64,000 bases of DNA from Proteiniphilum sp. UBA5283 (GCA_002408485.1 DHSP01000064.1:5247-69246); one strand, 5' to 3'. Shown: positions 8,923-18,840, counted from the first letter of the stretch. Program-made: numbers and translations. The notes: generated by a model not told the origin, from the letters alone.

Positions 8923-11910
8923 ATGAAGAAAATCATCTTACTGTTTACCCTAGTCCTTATCACACAGACGTTCATGGCTCAGAAGACAAGATACCATGCC
9001 CAACCCGAGGATCTGTTTAACCGCGGCAAGGAGATGTTTCTTGAAGGGAATTATACAGGAGCACAGGATCTGCTGGCTGAATTTACACAAGCAAGTGCCG
9101 ACGCTACCCTGAAAGAGGAAGCAGCATACATGATGGCTGTTTCGTCGTTCCGCCGGGGACACGAAAGAAGCGGCGAGGAGTTAAAGAAGTTTCTCGATAC
9201 CCATCCCGAAACGATGCACCGCCATGAGATAAGTTTTCTTATCGGCTCCTATTATTACGACCAAAAAGAATGGGAGGCAGCGAGAATATGGTTCAACATG
9301 GCCGATCTGGATTATCTGACTCTTCCGGAGCAGGAAGAATATAGCTTCCGCACAGGATACACCGAGCTGCAGCTAGGCAATAAAGAAGAAGCGACACGCT
9401 TCTTCGGGCTACTTTTCCAGAACAGCAGCAAATACAGGGATGCGGCGGACTTCTACCTGGGTTACATCGACTATTCGAACAAGAACTATACTGCCGCATT
9501 GCAACGTTTTCAGCGGCTAAAAGACCATCCGGAATATCAGGAGGAGGTCGCTTTCTATACAGCACAGGCTGCTTTTTTCGACGGGAGGATCGACGATGCC
9601 GTGCGCCTTGCCGGGTCATTCGTGAGCCGTTATCCCCAAAGCAGCCATCAACCTGAAATGCATCGCGTGCTCGGCAACAGCTACTACCGTCTGGGGCAGC
9701 CTTCCCGGGCAATACCTCATTACGAGGATTATCTCGCGCACATCGAAAAGCCCCTGCGTGGCGATGCCTATTTTCTGGGATTGTCTTACTCTGAGACCGG
9801 CAGATGGAACGAAGCAGCTGCCATGTTTCAGCAGGCAGCAGGAGTAGCCGATGCACTGACACAGAATGCGCAGTTACAGCTGGGGCAAACCTACCTGAAG
9901 CTTAACCAGAAGCAACAGGCACAGATGGCCTTTGAGGCAGCTTCGAGGCAGAATTTCGACCCGCAGGTAAGAGAAACAGCCCTGTTCAACTACGCATTGC
10001 TGGCGCATCAGACAAATTTCTCTGTCTTCAGCGAGTCGATCACCCTCTTTGAAAATTTTCTCCGGGAATATCCCAACTCTCCCTACACGAATCAGGTAAA
10101 CGACATCCTGGCGGAGACATTCCTCACCACCAAAGATTATCAGGCTGCGCTGAAAGCCATCGAACGCATAAAAAACCCGGGACGGCGCATCCTGGAAGCA
10201 AAACAGATGGTTCTCTTCCAACTGGGCGCCCAGGAGTTTATCAACGGAAGTATGAACGAGGCTGTGCAGTACTTCAACAACAGCATCGGCATGGGAAGCT
10301 ACGACAACAAGGCGCGTAACAGCGCCTATTACTGGAGGGGAGAATCCTGGTACCGCATGGGCAACTATGCAAATGCCGCTACCGACTTCCGGCAGTTTAC
10401 GCAAAATGCCACCCCGGGGGATGAGAACTATGCCCTGGGCTGGTACAACCTTGGATACGCACTTTTTAAACAACAGCAGTACGGGCAGGCTGTGCCCGCC
10501 TTTGAGCGCTACCTTTCTTCCGAGGCAGACCGCAGAAAAGACGAGTATGCTGATGCACTCAATCGCATAGGCGACAGCTATTACTTCAACCGTAATTTCG
10601 GTGAAGCAGAACGATATTACGCGCAGGCAGCCGACGCAAATCCCGGTGCTGCAGACTACGCTGCCTATCAGCGTGCTTTCGTGATGGGGCTGCAACGCAA
10701 CTATCCGGGAAAAATCACGGCACTCGACAACCTGATGCGACAATATCCCAATTCGCAGTATTTTGACGATGCGCTCTACGAAAAGAGCAGGGCTCTCACC
10801 ATGCTCAACCGGGAAAATGAGGCGATCGCGGTATTACAGCGGCTGGTAAACGATTTTCCCAGGAGTCCGCTCGCCTCACAGGGCGGCGTACAGCTGGGAC
10901 AGCTCTATTATAACACAGGAAATTATCCACAGAGCATCGCCGCATACAAAAATGTGATCACCCACTTTCCGGGATCGGACGATGCCCGCAATGCGCTGGT
11001 TTCCATGGAAACGGTATATCGCGACATGAACGACATTCAGACGTATGTGGGCTACGTGAACTCACTCCCCGGTGGAATGCGCATCACGCCGTCGCGGCAG
11101 GATTCACTCACCTACCTGGCTGCAGAAAGTGTGTATATGCGGGGCAACCGTTCGGATGCGGAAGCGGCCATGAACAGATACCTGCAAACCTATCCCAACG
11201 GAGCTTACAGCAGCGATGCACACTACTACCTTGGCATGATGGCGGAAGAAAAAAGGAACGAACAACAGGCTCTTTCGCACTTCCGCAGAGTGATTGATGC
11301 CGGCAACATGAAGTTTCTCGACAATGCACTCATCTACGCTGCACAAGCAGAGTTCAAAAACAAAAACTACCGACAGGCACTGGCCGACTATTCGCGTCTT
11401 GCCAATGTGGCCAGAAACGCGGCCAACAAACAAACGGGCCAGATGGGGGTGGTACGCACACAAACACAGCTGGGAGCCTACCACGAAGCAGCAAGGGCCG
11501 CCACAGAATTACTGGCCAACAGCGGCCTTTCCCCGGAGACGGTGACCGAAGCGAGGTACCTGAGAGGCAAGGCATATCTGCAGGTAAAAGAGAACGACAA
11601 TGCCATGTCCGACTTTCAGTTCGTGGCCAACGACACCCGCAGCATCTATGGCGCTGAAGCACAATTCATCCTTGCCGACACCTACTACCGGTGGAAATCG
11701 TACGACCGGGCCGAAGCACAGGTGAAAGAGTTTATGCAAAAAGGAACACCCCATCAGTACTGGATGGCGCGTGCTCTCATCGTGCTATCGGATACATACC
11801 GTGCCAAAGGCGATGAATTTCAGGCACGACAGTATCTGGAAAGCCTGAAGACAAACTACAAGGGCAACGAAGCCGATATTCAGCAAATGATCAACGAAAG
11901 GCTTCAATAA
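8923..11910 (+). CDS. Large periplasmic TPR-repeat protein
   Basis: The protein has 995 residues and a signal peptide (MKKIILLFTLVLITQTFMAQ). The rest is a long array of tetratricopeptide repeats, recognisable by repeated patterns such as YRLGQPSRAIPHYEDYL, YNTGNYPQSIAAYKNVI and FNRNFGEAERYYAQA. Such arrays are protein-binding scaffolds, here most likely in the periplasm or attached to the outer membrane. It is followed after 58 bases by a predicted outer-membrane barrel and then by PBP1A, so it may form a complex with the barrel. No catalytic domain was recognised. The specific role is unknown. Confidence 0.88.
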   Translation: MKKIILLFTLVLITQTFMAQKTRYHAQPEDLFNRGKEMFLEGNYTGAQDLLAEFTQASADATLKEEAAYMMAVSSFRRGHERSGEELKKFLDTHPETMHRHEISFLIGSYYYDQKEWEAARIWFNMADLDYLTLPEQEEYSFRTGYTELQLGNKEEATRFFGLLFQNSSKYRDAADFYLGYIDYSNKNYTAALQRFQRLKDHPEYQEEVAFYTAQAAFFDGRIDDAVRLAGSFVSRYPQSSHQPEMHRVLGNSYYRLGQPSRAIPHYEDYLAHIEKPLRGDAYFLGLSYSETGRWNEAAAMFQQAAGVADALTQNAQLQLGQTYLKLNQKQQAQMAFEAASRQNFDPQVRETALFNYALLAHQTNFSVFSESITLFENFLREYPNSPYTNQVNDILAETFLTTKDYQAALKAIERIKNPGRRILEAKQMVLFQLGAQEFINGSMNEAVQYFNNSIGMGSYDNKARNSAYYWRGESWYRMGNYANAATDFRQFTQNATPGDENYALGWYNLGYALFKQQQYGQAVPAFERYLSSEADRRKDEYADALNRIGDSYYFNRNFGEAERYYAQAADANPGAADYAAYQRAFVMGLQRNYPGKITALDNLMRQYPNSQYFDDALYEKSRALTMLNRENEAIAVLQRLVNDFPRSPLASQGGVQLGQLYYNTGNYPQSIAAYKNVITHFPGSDDARNALVSMETVYRDMNDIQTYVGYVNSLPGGMRITPSRQDSLTYLAAESVYMRGNRSDAEAAMNRYLQTYPNGAYSSDAHYYLGMMAEEKRNEQQALSHFRRVIDAGNMKFLDNALIYAAQAEFKNKNYRQALADYSRLANVARNAANKQTGQMGVVRTQTQLGAYHEAARAATELLANSGLSPETVTEARYLRGKAYLQVKENDNAMSDFQFVANDTRSIYGAEAQFILADTYYRWKSYDRAEAQVKEFMQKGTPHQYWMARALIVLSDTYRAKGDEFQARQYLESLKTNYKGNEADIQQMINERLQ

Positions 11911-11968
11911 ACACGAAAGAGATAAATCCGGAACGGACAAAGTAGCCATACAAACGAAAATAAAGCAT

Positions 11969-13678
11969 ATGAAGAAAGTATATATTGCAATAGCAGCATT
12001 TGCATTTACTGCCGGCTTAACAGCCCAGACGCAGGATTCATTGCTGCGGAGACAACTGGAGCTGGAACGCGACTTCAACCCCACCCTGCTGGATGCCGAT
12101 AAGATCAACTCGCTTCCAGCGCTCCGGGAGCCTGTGGTGCAAAAAGCAAACACCAACTACTCCTCTTGGGCAGGACGTACTACCCCACCCCTGGAAATAG
12201 CCTTGCCCCGCCCTGCCGGCATCATGACGGAAATCCCTTACAGCCTCAAAAAGGGTTACCTCTCCTTTCATGCCGGCAACTACGCCAATATGGATGGAGC
12301 CTTTGGATACAGGCTGGTAGACCAGACAAAACACAACCTGGCATTTACTTTTCTGCACAACTCCACCAACGGGGATATAAATTATGTTCAGGAATCGGAC
12401 CCGGCAGGCAACACCGCTTACATCATGGATAATCTGGGCAAACTGGCTTACCGCCACGAAGCGGATGCTTTGTGGCTCAACATGCATCTGTCTTACCTGC
12501 ACTCCCTCTTTAATTATTACGGGAACACCTTCGGACATGAGCGATATTTTGATAATGAAAGCCAGCGCTTAGGAGTCCTCAATGCCCACCTGGGTCTTCA
12601 GTCGAAGGAGTCGGACCGGCTCAATTACAGTGGATCCATCGACTTTCGTAATTTCTCTACCAAGTTCGGTTATGCGAAGGACGGCGAACCCATCAGGGGA
12701 AATCAGCTGAATGCCATGGCCGGATTCAACAAGCCTTTTAGGGACTTCAACACCAAGGTTGGGGTAGACGGAAGCCTTTTCACCACCTTTTATCAGGGCA
12801 ATTTCGACAATTATTTTCTGATAAATGCCTCTCCTTATATCCGTTTCGGAGGATTAAACCGGAGTGCACGACTGGGTGCAGACGTGCTATTTCAGGATGC
12901 CGACAAGATAAGAGTCCGCGTGGTTCCAAACGTGAAGCTGCATCTGGGGCTAACCGGCCGCACTTCGCTTTATGCCAACATCCACGGAGGCTTTCAAAAC
13001 AACACCTTCCTGGAGATGATGGACGAATCGCGTTATTTCCTTCCCTACTCCTCCGTAAAACCTGCATTCTCCATTGTAGACATTGACGGCGGAATAAAAA
13101 TTGGGGAAGCCAACGGATTCCGCATCGATCTGTTTGGCGGTTTCCGGAAAACAGATAATGCACACTTCCTCATTCATCACGGTCAGGAGGTGATCGGAGG
13201 AGATGCCCTGGGCCCCTTCAGGGAAGTTTTATCTCCGGTGTACGGCAGCCTGACTCACTCTCATATTGGAGGGGTGATCCAGTCGAACATCTGGGCACCA
13301 CTGGATGTGTCGCTCCGTTTGAAGAAGAATTTCTATGACGTGACCGACATGACAATCAACGGAGGGCTGGTAGCCGATCCCAAAGCTTACAACAAACCGG
13401 GGGTTGAAATAGACTTGCGCTCTTCTTTGGAGATAACCCAAAGCCTGAAGTTCACCCTCAATTATTATTATGCCGGTGACCGGTGGAGCTATTATGAGGG
13501 TACTGAAAAAGAAATGGATGCCATCAACGACCTCAACCTGGGTGCAGCTTACGAAATCACCGATGCCTTCTCTCTCAATGTGAGGGTCAACAATATACTG
13601 TCTCAAAAGTACGACATCTGGTACGGACATCCTGCGCAGGGCCTGAATGCCTCGGGAGGTTTCACATTCAGATTTTAA
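11969..13678 (+). CDS. Plug-less TonB-receptor-like outer-membrane beta-barrel protein
   Basis: A signal peptide (MKKVYIAIAAFAFTAGLTAQ) is followed by a short periplasmic stretch (about 20-110) and then by strands with alternating hydrophobic residues to the end, closing with FTFRF as outer-membrane barrels do. The late strands resemble those of TonB-dependent receptors (NVRVNNILSQKYDIWYGHPA). At 569 residues it has no recognisable plug domain and no TonB box, so it is unlikely to be a classical active transporter. It follows the 995-residue TPR protein, and the two are probably an operon. Function is unknown; an outer-membrane anchor or channel working with the TPR protein is one inference. 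Confidence 0.8.
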   Translation: MKKVYIAIAAFAFTAGLTAQTQDSLLRRQLELERDFNPTLLDADKINSLPALREPVVQKANTNYSSWAGRTTPPLEIALPRPAGIMTEIPYSLKKGYLSFHAGNYANMDGAFGYRLVDQTKHNLAFTFLHNSTNGDINYVQESDPAGNTAYIMDNLGKLAYRHEADALWLNMHLSYLHSLFNYYGNTFGHERYFDNESQRLGVLNAHLGLQSKESDRLNYSGSIDFRNFSTKFGYAKDGEPIRGNQLNAMAGFNKPFRDFNTKVGVDGSLFTTFYQGNFDNYFLINASPYIRFGGLNRSARLGADVLFQDADKIRVRVVPNVKLHLGLTGRTSLYANIHGGFQNNTFLEMMDESRYFLPYSSVKPAFSIVDIDGGIKIGEANGFRIDLFGGFRKTDNAHFLIHHGQEVIGGDALGPFREVLSPVYGSLTHSHIGGVIQSNIWAPLDVSLRLKKNFYDVTDMTINGGLVADPKAYNKPGVEIDLRSSLEITQSLKFTLNYYYAGDRWSYYEGTEKEMDAINDLNLGAAYEITDAFSLNVRVNNILSQKYDIWYGHPAQGLNASGGFTFRF

Positions 13679-13762
13679 AATGGCTCCGGTGGCAAGATTT
13701 GGCTAAACCAGGAGGGAAACTATTTTTAATACTTCTTCCTTCTTGTTATCAATGCTTTTGTG

Positions 13763-13770
13763 TAATTTTG
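13763..13770 (+). promoter_or_regulatory. Bacteroidota -7 box (TAATTTTG) for the PBP1A gene
   Basis: An exact TAnnTTTG match 49 bases before the start codon, with a TTG at 13743-13745 (spacing 17, slightly short of the usual 19). Confidence 0.55.
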
Positions 13771-13819
13771 CAGCGAACTTTTGAAAAGTTCAAACAGCAA
13801 ATAGAGATTTCAGGAACGT

Positions 13820-16219
13820 ATGGGCAAGAAAAAAAAGACGCTACACAACAGATCCAAAGTTAAAAGCAAACCGGATAAATACGACATTGTAAAAGCAATG
13901 TGGTCCCTCTTCGGGCTCATTGTAGCAGGAGCAGCGCTGTTTTTCCTGCTCGTTTCCACCGGAGCTCTGGGTTATTTGCCCGACATCGACGAGCTGGAGA
14001 ATCCGATCGATAAATATGCATCGCAGGTAATCTCCTCCGACAACGAGCTGCTCTTCACCTATTCAGAAAGCGATGACAATCGCATAATGGTGGATTACTC
14101 CGAGTTATCGCCTCACCTCATCAACGCCCTGATCTCCACAGAAGATATCCGCTACTACTCCCACTCCGGCATAGACATCATCGGACTGGGCAGAGCCGTA
14201 TTCAAGACGGTAATCCTGAACCAGTCGGAAAGCGGCGGTGGCAGCACCATCACCCAGCAGCTGGCCAAGCTGCTCTATTCCCCTCGCGCGAGCAACAAGC
14301 TTCAACGTTTGTTTCAGAAGCCGGTAGAATGGGTGATTGCCGCGAAGCTGGAGCGATATTATACGAAAGACGAGATCGTTAATCTCTATCTGAATAAATA
14401 CGATTTCAACTACAATGCCGTAGGAATTGAATCGGCAGCACGCACCTATTTCAACAAAAGGCCCGGCGAACTGAAAGTGGAAGAGGCGGCCATGTTGATT
14501 GGCATGTTGAAAAATTCATCCCTCTATAATCCCGTTCGGCGCCCCGATGTCACCCGCGAGAGACGCAACGTGGTATTTTCACAAATGCACAAAGCCGGTC
14601 ATCTCTCAAGGCAAGAGGCCGATTCATTGAAACAACTCCCCCTGGAAATTGACTTCAACCGTTCTGACCATGTGGATATTGCCGCCCCCTACTACCGGCA
14701 GCACCTGGCAAAGATGATGATGGCCGACAAGCCCAACCGGAAGAATTATGCTTCCTGGCAGCGGCAACAGTTCACGGAAGACTCTCTCTCCTGGGAAGAA
14801 AATCCGCTGTATGGCTGGTGCAAAAAAAACAAGAAAGCCGACGGCTCCACGTACGACATCTACACCGACGGACTCAAGATCTATTCCACCATCAACTCAA
14901 GGATGCAGCGTCATGCGGAAGCAGCTGTCCGGGAACATATGGGAGGGTATCTTCAGAAACAGTTCTTCCGGGAAAAAGCGGGCAAGAAGTATGCACCCTA
15001 CTCCAGCGAGGTAAGTGACCAGGTGGAGGGATTGATGACGGCCGCCATGAAGCAGACCGATCGGTATCGCATACTGAAGAAATCCGGTTTCAGCGAAGCC
15101 GGCATTCTCAAAAACTTCAAGGAAGAACCGGTGGAAATGAAAGTCTTTTCCTGGGATCAACGGGAGGTGGACACAGTGATGACCCCCTGGGATTCCATCC
15201 GCTACCACAAAAACTTTCTGCGTACCGGATTTATGGCGATGGATCCCCTTACCGGCCACGTGAAAGCCTATGTGGGCGGTCCCGATTTTAAATACTTCAA
15301 GTACGACATGGTCACCACGGGCAAACGCCAGATCGGGTCGACCATCAAACCCTACCTCTACACGCTGGCCATGGAAGAAGGAATGACTCCCTGCGACGGC
15401 ATGATACACGGCCCCGTGACCCTGATCACGGAAACGGGCGAGGAATGGACTCCCCGAAATCCGGGCCATAGCAGCGGTCAGTTTGTTTCAATAAAATGGG
15501 GTTTGCAAAACTCCAGCAACTGGGTGACAGCCTACCTGATGAAGCAGTTCTCTCCCTACGCCTTCGCACGGATGTTGCAGTCGTTCGGCTTGAAGACTCC
15601 AGCCGACCCTGTGGTCTCCCTGGCGCTGGGTCCCAACGACGCCTCGGTGTATGAAATGGTGGGTGCCTATTCCTCCTTCATCAACCGGGGTATCCGGGTA
15701 GAGCCGATGTTGGTGACCCGTATCGAAGACTCTTACGGCAACGAGGTAGCCACCTTTGTGCCGGAGATGAAGGAGATTTTCAGCGAGACCACCTCCTACA
15801 AGATGCTCGATATGTTGAAAGCCGTCGTCGATGGCGGCACAGGAGGCCGTCTGCGCAGAATTTACAACCTGAAAGGGCAAATGGGAGGGAAGACAGGGAC
15901 GACGAACAACAACTCCGACGGGTGGTTTATGTCGTTTACACCCAGCCTGGTGGCAGGCTGCTGGGTAGGCGGTGAGGAGCGTTCCATCCACTTCGACCGG
16001 ATGGCTTACGGACAGGGAGCCAGCATGGCGCTCCCCATCCACGGCATCTTTTATCAGAAGGTATATGCCGATCCGGAATTAAATTATACCGATAACGGTA
16101 CGTTTGATATTCCGGCCGACTTCGACCCCTGCCACGATATGCAGCGCTATTCACCCGACTTCTATCGCAACAACGATCCGGTTGTCGACAGCGAGGGAAT
16201 TGACGACCTGTTCAATTGA
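13820..16219 (+). CDS. Class A penicillin-binding protein 1A (transglycosylase/transpeptidase)
   Basis: This bifunctional enzyme polymerises and cross-links peptidoglycan at the outer face of the inner membrane. A basic cytoplasmic tail and one membrane segment (about 28-52) come first. The GT51 transglycosylase domain follows with the catalytic Glu108 in ISTEDIRYYSHSGID and GGGSTITQQLAK. The transpeptidase domain has STIK (nucleophile Ser507), the SSN motif (NSSNWVTAY) and KTGT from Lys691. Length is 799 residues. It has its own promoter box and converges on the M56 gene, with 34 bases between their stop codons. Confidence 0.96.
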   Translation: MGKKKKTLHNRSKVKSKPDKYDIVKAMWSLFGLIVAGAALFFLLVSTGALGYLPDIDELENPIDKYASQVISSDNELLFTYSESDDNRIMVDYSELSPHLINALISTEDIRYYSHSGIDIIGLGRAVFKTVILNQSESGGGSTITQQLAKLLYSPRASNKLQRLFQKPVEWVIAAKLERYYTKDEIVNLYLNKYDFNYNAVGIESAARTYFNKRPGELKVEEAAMLIGMLKNSSLYNPVRRPDVTRERRNVVFSQMHKAGHLSRQEADSLKQLPLEIDFNRSDHVDIAAPYYRQHLAKMMMADKPNRKNYASWQRQQFTEDSLSWEENPLYGWCKKNKKADGSTYDIYTDGLKIYSTINSRMQRHAEAAVREHMGGYLQKQFFREKAGKKYAPYSSEVSDQVEGLMTAAMKQTDRYRILKKSGFSEAGILKNFKEEPVEMKVFSWDQREVDTVMTPWDSIRYHKNFLRTGFMAMDPLTGHVKAYVGGPDFKYFKYDMVTTGKRQIGSTIKPYLYTLAMEEGMTPCDGMIHGPVTLITETGEEWTPRNPGHSSGQFVSIKWGLQNSSNWVTAYLMKQFSPYAFARMLQSFGLKTPADPVVSLALGPNDASVYEMVGAYSSFINRGIRVEPMLVTRIEDSYGNEVATFVPEMKEIFSETTSYKMLDMLKAVVDGGTGGRLRRIYNLKGQMGGKTGTTNNNSDGWFMSFTPSLVAGCWVGGEERSIHFDRMAYGQGASMALPIHGIFYQKVYADPELNYTDNGTFDIPADFDPCHDMQRYSPDFYRNNDPVVDSEGIDDLFN

Positions 16220-16253
16220 TGCGGAGGGCTCACTTCTTTCGCTGGTCAATGGT

Positions 16254-18278
16254 TTACCTCGGATCTTTTATCCCTGGCCGTTTTTTCACACCATATCCCA
16301 CAACCACAACCGCATTTTCGGATACGGGCCCTGTATACGATTTTGAAGTATCGTCTCCCTGCAATCTAAAAACAACCGGTAAGTTTGTGACAATTTCCCC
16401 ACTTGATGACTTCAGGTTTGACAGCAACATCTCTTCCGTTTTGTACCCGACAAAAGAGATTGACAGAGTATTTCTTGCGGCAGGGACTTTCAGTTGAAAA
16501 TGGCCGTTTGCATCCGTGATCGTACCGATGTTGGTTCCTCTTACAATAACGGACGCACCTTGTAACGGCTGAGAACCGGAGTCTGTCACTCTACCGGATA
16601 CCAAAAGGGATTCATCCTTTTCCCATTGAGGCATTTCCCCGATTACCCGCAACACTTCGTTGTTCAAAGTTGCCATCTCATCCGAATTGCCTGTCACTTC
16701 TACCCCGGTTATATCTCCAGCACTATTTACCCGAAACGAAGCATTCACGACTCCCTGCACACCTTTTTCCTGTGCTTCCACCGGGTATTTAATTCTTTCG
16801 GAAATAAACCTCATAAACTCCTTGCTACCGCCCGGAAACAGGAAGTTCTGCTGCACCTGTGCCTGTACCGACATACTCCCTTCATTCGTTTTCAATTCGT
16901 CAATGATTATCTTCGATTCATTTTTGTTTAGGCTGAAAGCCACCGGAAGCGTAAATCGTACATTCACAGCCTGACCACGTTGTGTGCCGGGTTTCCAGTC
17001 GGGCATCATCTTCAACACACGAACAGCTTCGGCATCGATGGAGGGATCTACGCCCCGGATTATTTTTACATCAGAAACAGTACCATCTTTCAGCACCACA
17101 AACTGGCAAATAACCCTTCCCTGGATTCCATTCTCTTTCGCCACTTCCGGATATTGGATATTGTCCGCCAAGAATTGCATCATTGCTTCGTTTCCGCCGG
17201 GAAACTCGGGCATATTCTCCACCACTACAAATATTTCCTGCATAGCATCCTCTTTCTTTACAGGTGGGGGATCCTGCATGTTTTCAGTTTCACGATCGTA
17301 TAAGACAGGTGATGATACGTTTTCATTCAAAAGTACACTGCGAACAGCTCCTGCTGTTTGCCCGGATTTTGCTTCTTTCCGTGCTGCATAGGCACTGTTT
17401 GCCGTTATAAGCATAAGGGCCAGAGGCAAAATAAGCAGATATTTCGCAAGCACGGGTGTGGTCGATTTCGTTTTGTTCATCATCATAATGCGTTGTTTTA
17501 ATTGTGATACATTAAAGTTGTTTACTATCTGAACTGCAGTTTCATGATAAGTCAGTCGTAAAAGATGGAACTGATATTCGCGGCTGTCGATCCCTTCTCG
17601 AAGTACGCCGTTGTCGGCCAGATACTCGAGGTTCATCGCCATCTCCCGCTTCATCAGCCATACAAAAGGATTCCACCAGGAAAAAAGAATGAGTATCTCA
17701 ACAAGAATTATGTCCAGCGAATGCCACTGTCGCACGTGGGTTTGCTCGTGCAGCAGAATCTGCCTGGTCTCTGTTTCCGCATGCTTTTCGGTATGGATAA
17801 ATATCCACTTGAAAAAGGAGAAGGGTGTCATATCTTCCGGCAACTGACATACGGTAATCCCAGATATTTCCGTTACTTTACTATGGAGACGAATGCGCAC
17901 GATAGAGAAAAGTTGCCAGAAAAACCGCAACACAAAGAACGAGGTAACCACTACGAAGAGTCCCGTAAGGATTTGTTCCCGGGGAAACAGGAAAGAACTG
18001 GCGTCTGATGCTGCATCATCCGGCCCTATCGTCATATCGAGATCTTCAATAAAAACAGTTCTTTCAACGTCCCCCGGTGTAGTGGAACGGAAGTTCAACA
18101 CTTCTCCCAGCGCCGGAACAGAAAACAGGGGATAAAACAGCGAAAAAATAATTGCCAGGATAAAGAAGAAACGCCTAAGGCGAAGAAACGTATCTCCTTT
18201 CAGTAGTAATGCGTACAGGAGATAAAACATTGCCAAAGCGATATTGACTTGTATCAGATAAATTAAAAAGGGATGCAT
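16254..18278 (-). CDS. BlaR1/MecR1-like M56 metallopeptidase fused to TonB C-terminal and carboxypeptidase-regulatory-like domains
   Basis: The first 135 or so residues hold membrane segments, then comes a zinc peptidase domain with HEQTH at 177-181 and the second motif NLEYLADNGV. A further membrane segment (about 278-298) leads to a periplasmic part. That part holds a TonB C-terminal domain (about 355-450, with PEFPGGNEAMMQFL and QGRVICQFVV), a second, shorter TonB-like unit (about 478-550) and a carboxypeptidase-regulatory-like beta domain (about 559-640). It ends near VVVVGYG, a string typical of SusC N-terminal domains. In BlaR1 relatives the peptidase cleaves BlaI when an outside signal is sensed. 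Here the sensor is not a penicillin-binding domain, so the signal is unknown. The start at 18278 is chosen because MHPFLIYLIQ begins the first membrane segment. Confidence 0.9.
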   Translation of the reverse strand: MHPFLIYLIQVNIALAMFYLLYALLLKGDTFLRLRRFFFILAIIFSLFYPLFSVPALGEVLNFRSTTPGDVERTVFIEDLDMTIGPDDAASDASSFLFPREQILTGLFVVVTSFFVLRFFWQLFSIVRIRLHSKVTEISGITVCQLPEDMTPFSFFKWIFIHTEKHAETETRQILLHEQTHVRQWHSLDIILVEILILFSWWNPFVWLMKREMAMNLEYLADNGVLREGIDSREYQFHLLRLTYHETAVQIVNNFNVSQLKQRIMMMNKTKSTTPVLAKYLLILPLALMLITANSAYAARKEAKSGQTAGAVRSVLLNENVSSPVLYDRETENMQDPPPVKKEDAMQEIFVVVENMPEFPGGNEAMMQFLADNIQYPEVAKENGIQGRVICQFVVLKDGTVSDVKIIRGVDPSIDAEAVRVLKMMPDWKPGTQRGQAVNVRFTLPVAFSLNKNESKIIIDELKTNEGSMSVQAQVQQNFLFPGGSKEFMRFISERIKYPVEAQEKGVQGVVNASFRVNSAGDITGVEVTGNSDEMATLNNEVLRVIGEMPQWEKDESLLVSGRVTDSGSQPLQGASVIVRGTNIGTITDANGHFQLKVPAARNTLSISFVGYKTEEMLLSNLKSSSGEIVTNLPVVFRLQGDDTSKSYTGPVSENAVVVVGYGVKKRPGIKDPR

Positions 18279-18303
18279 GGCTGTCGTGTTAACGGTAAAA
18301 AAC

Positions 18304-18666
18304 CTACTTCTGATTCTTTTCAATCAGGCGTATGATCTCACTGAGTTCTTCCGTAGTGATCTTTTGCTCTTTGGCGAAGAAGGATACCAGCTCTTTATAG
18401 GAGTTATCGAAATAACTTTGCACTACCCCCGAAAGAAAGTGCCTCTTATAGGCCGCTTCAGAAATGAGCGGCTTGAAAACCTTCACATTGCCGAACCTTC
18501 TTTTTTCCAGATATCTTTTGCTTTCCAGATTTTTAAAAATGGAAGCCACCGTTGTATAAGGAGGCCGGGGCTCCTCCAACTTCTCAACCACATCCTTGAT
18601 CGCACACTCTTTAAGTTGCCACACAAGCAACATCACATTTTCTTCCTGGGGGGTCAATCGTTCCAT
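18304..18666 (-). CDS. BlaI/MecI-family winged-helix repressor
   Basis: The 120-residue protein matches the family in length and layout. The winged helix begins MERLTPQEENVMLLVWQLKECAIKDVVEKL and includes the conserved recognition segment PPYTTVASIFKNLESKRYL. The C-terminal part forms the dimerisation helices. Such repressors shut off their own operon and are removed by proteolysis through the co-transcribed M56 protein, whose gene begins 25 bases downstream. The combination is a sensor-repressor unit of unknown stimulus. Confidence 0.95.
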   Translation of the reverse strand: MERLTPQEENVMLLVWQLKECAIKDVVEKLEEPRPPYTTVASIFKNLESKRYLEKRRFGNVKVFKPLISEAAYKRHFLSGVVQSYFDNSYKELVSFFAKEQKITTEELSEIIRLIEKNQK

Positions 18667-18707
18667 CGTCCGTTTTGTTTACTGAATTAAAAACTGTTTT
18701 AATACCG

Positions 18708-18715
18708 CAAATCTA
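18708..18715 (-). promoter_or_regulatory. Bacteroidota -7 box (TAGATTTG) for the blaI-M56 operon
   Basis: The minus strand reads TAGATTTG 41 bases before the blaI start. It overlaps the inverted repeat at 18714-18728, an arrangement expected if a repressor blocks this promoter. Confidence 0.45.
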
Positions 18716-18728
18716 CGATATTTTCGTA
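18714..18728. promoter_or_regulatory. Candidate BlaI operator palindrome
   Basis: TACGA-TATTT-TCGTA is a perfect 5-base inverted repeat overlapping the edge of the promoter box. BlaI-type operators are dyads with TAC/GTA arms, but the spacing here is larger than in the classical sites, so the assignment is tentative. Confidence 0.35.
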
Positions 18729-18808
18729 ACACATGGATTTATTTATTCTTTTTTATCGTTAAATAAATATAAACATACAGAAAACGTCAGTTTTTCAGTC
18801 GCCGATAA

Positions 18809-18840
18809 TAAAAAAGGATGGAGCTCAATGAACCCCATCC
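18809..18840 (-). terminator. Rho-independent terminator of serA-serC
   Basis: On the minus strand GGATGG and CCATCC flank an interior that adds little pairing, and the stem is followed by a run of T. It lies 30 bases after the serC stop codon. Confidence 0.7.

Noticed and set aside
9874..10743. A 289-codon open frame on the minus strand inside the TPR gene.
   Set aside because: It is antisense to an unmistakable TPR protein, has no family motif and no promoter. Repetitive coding sequence keeps such frames open by chance.
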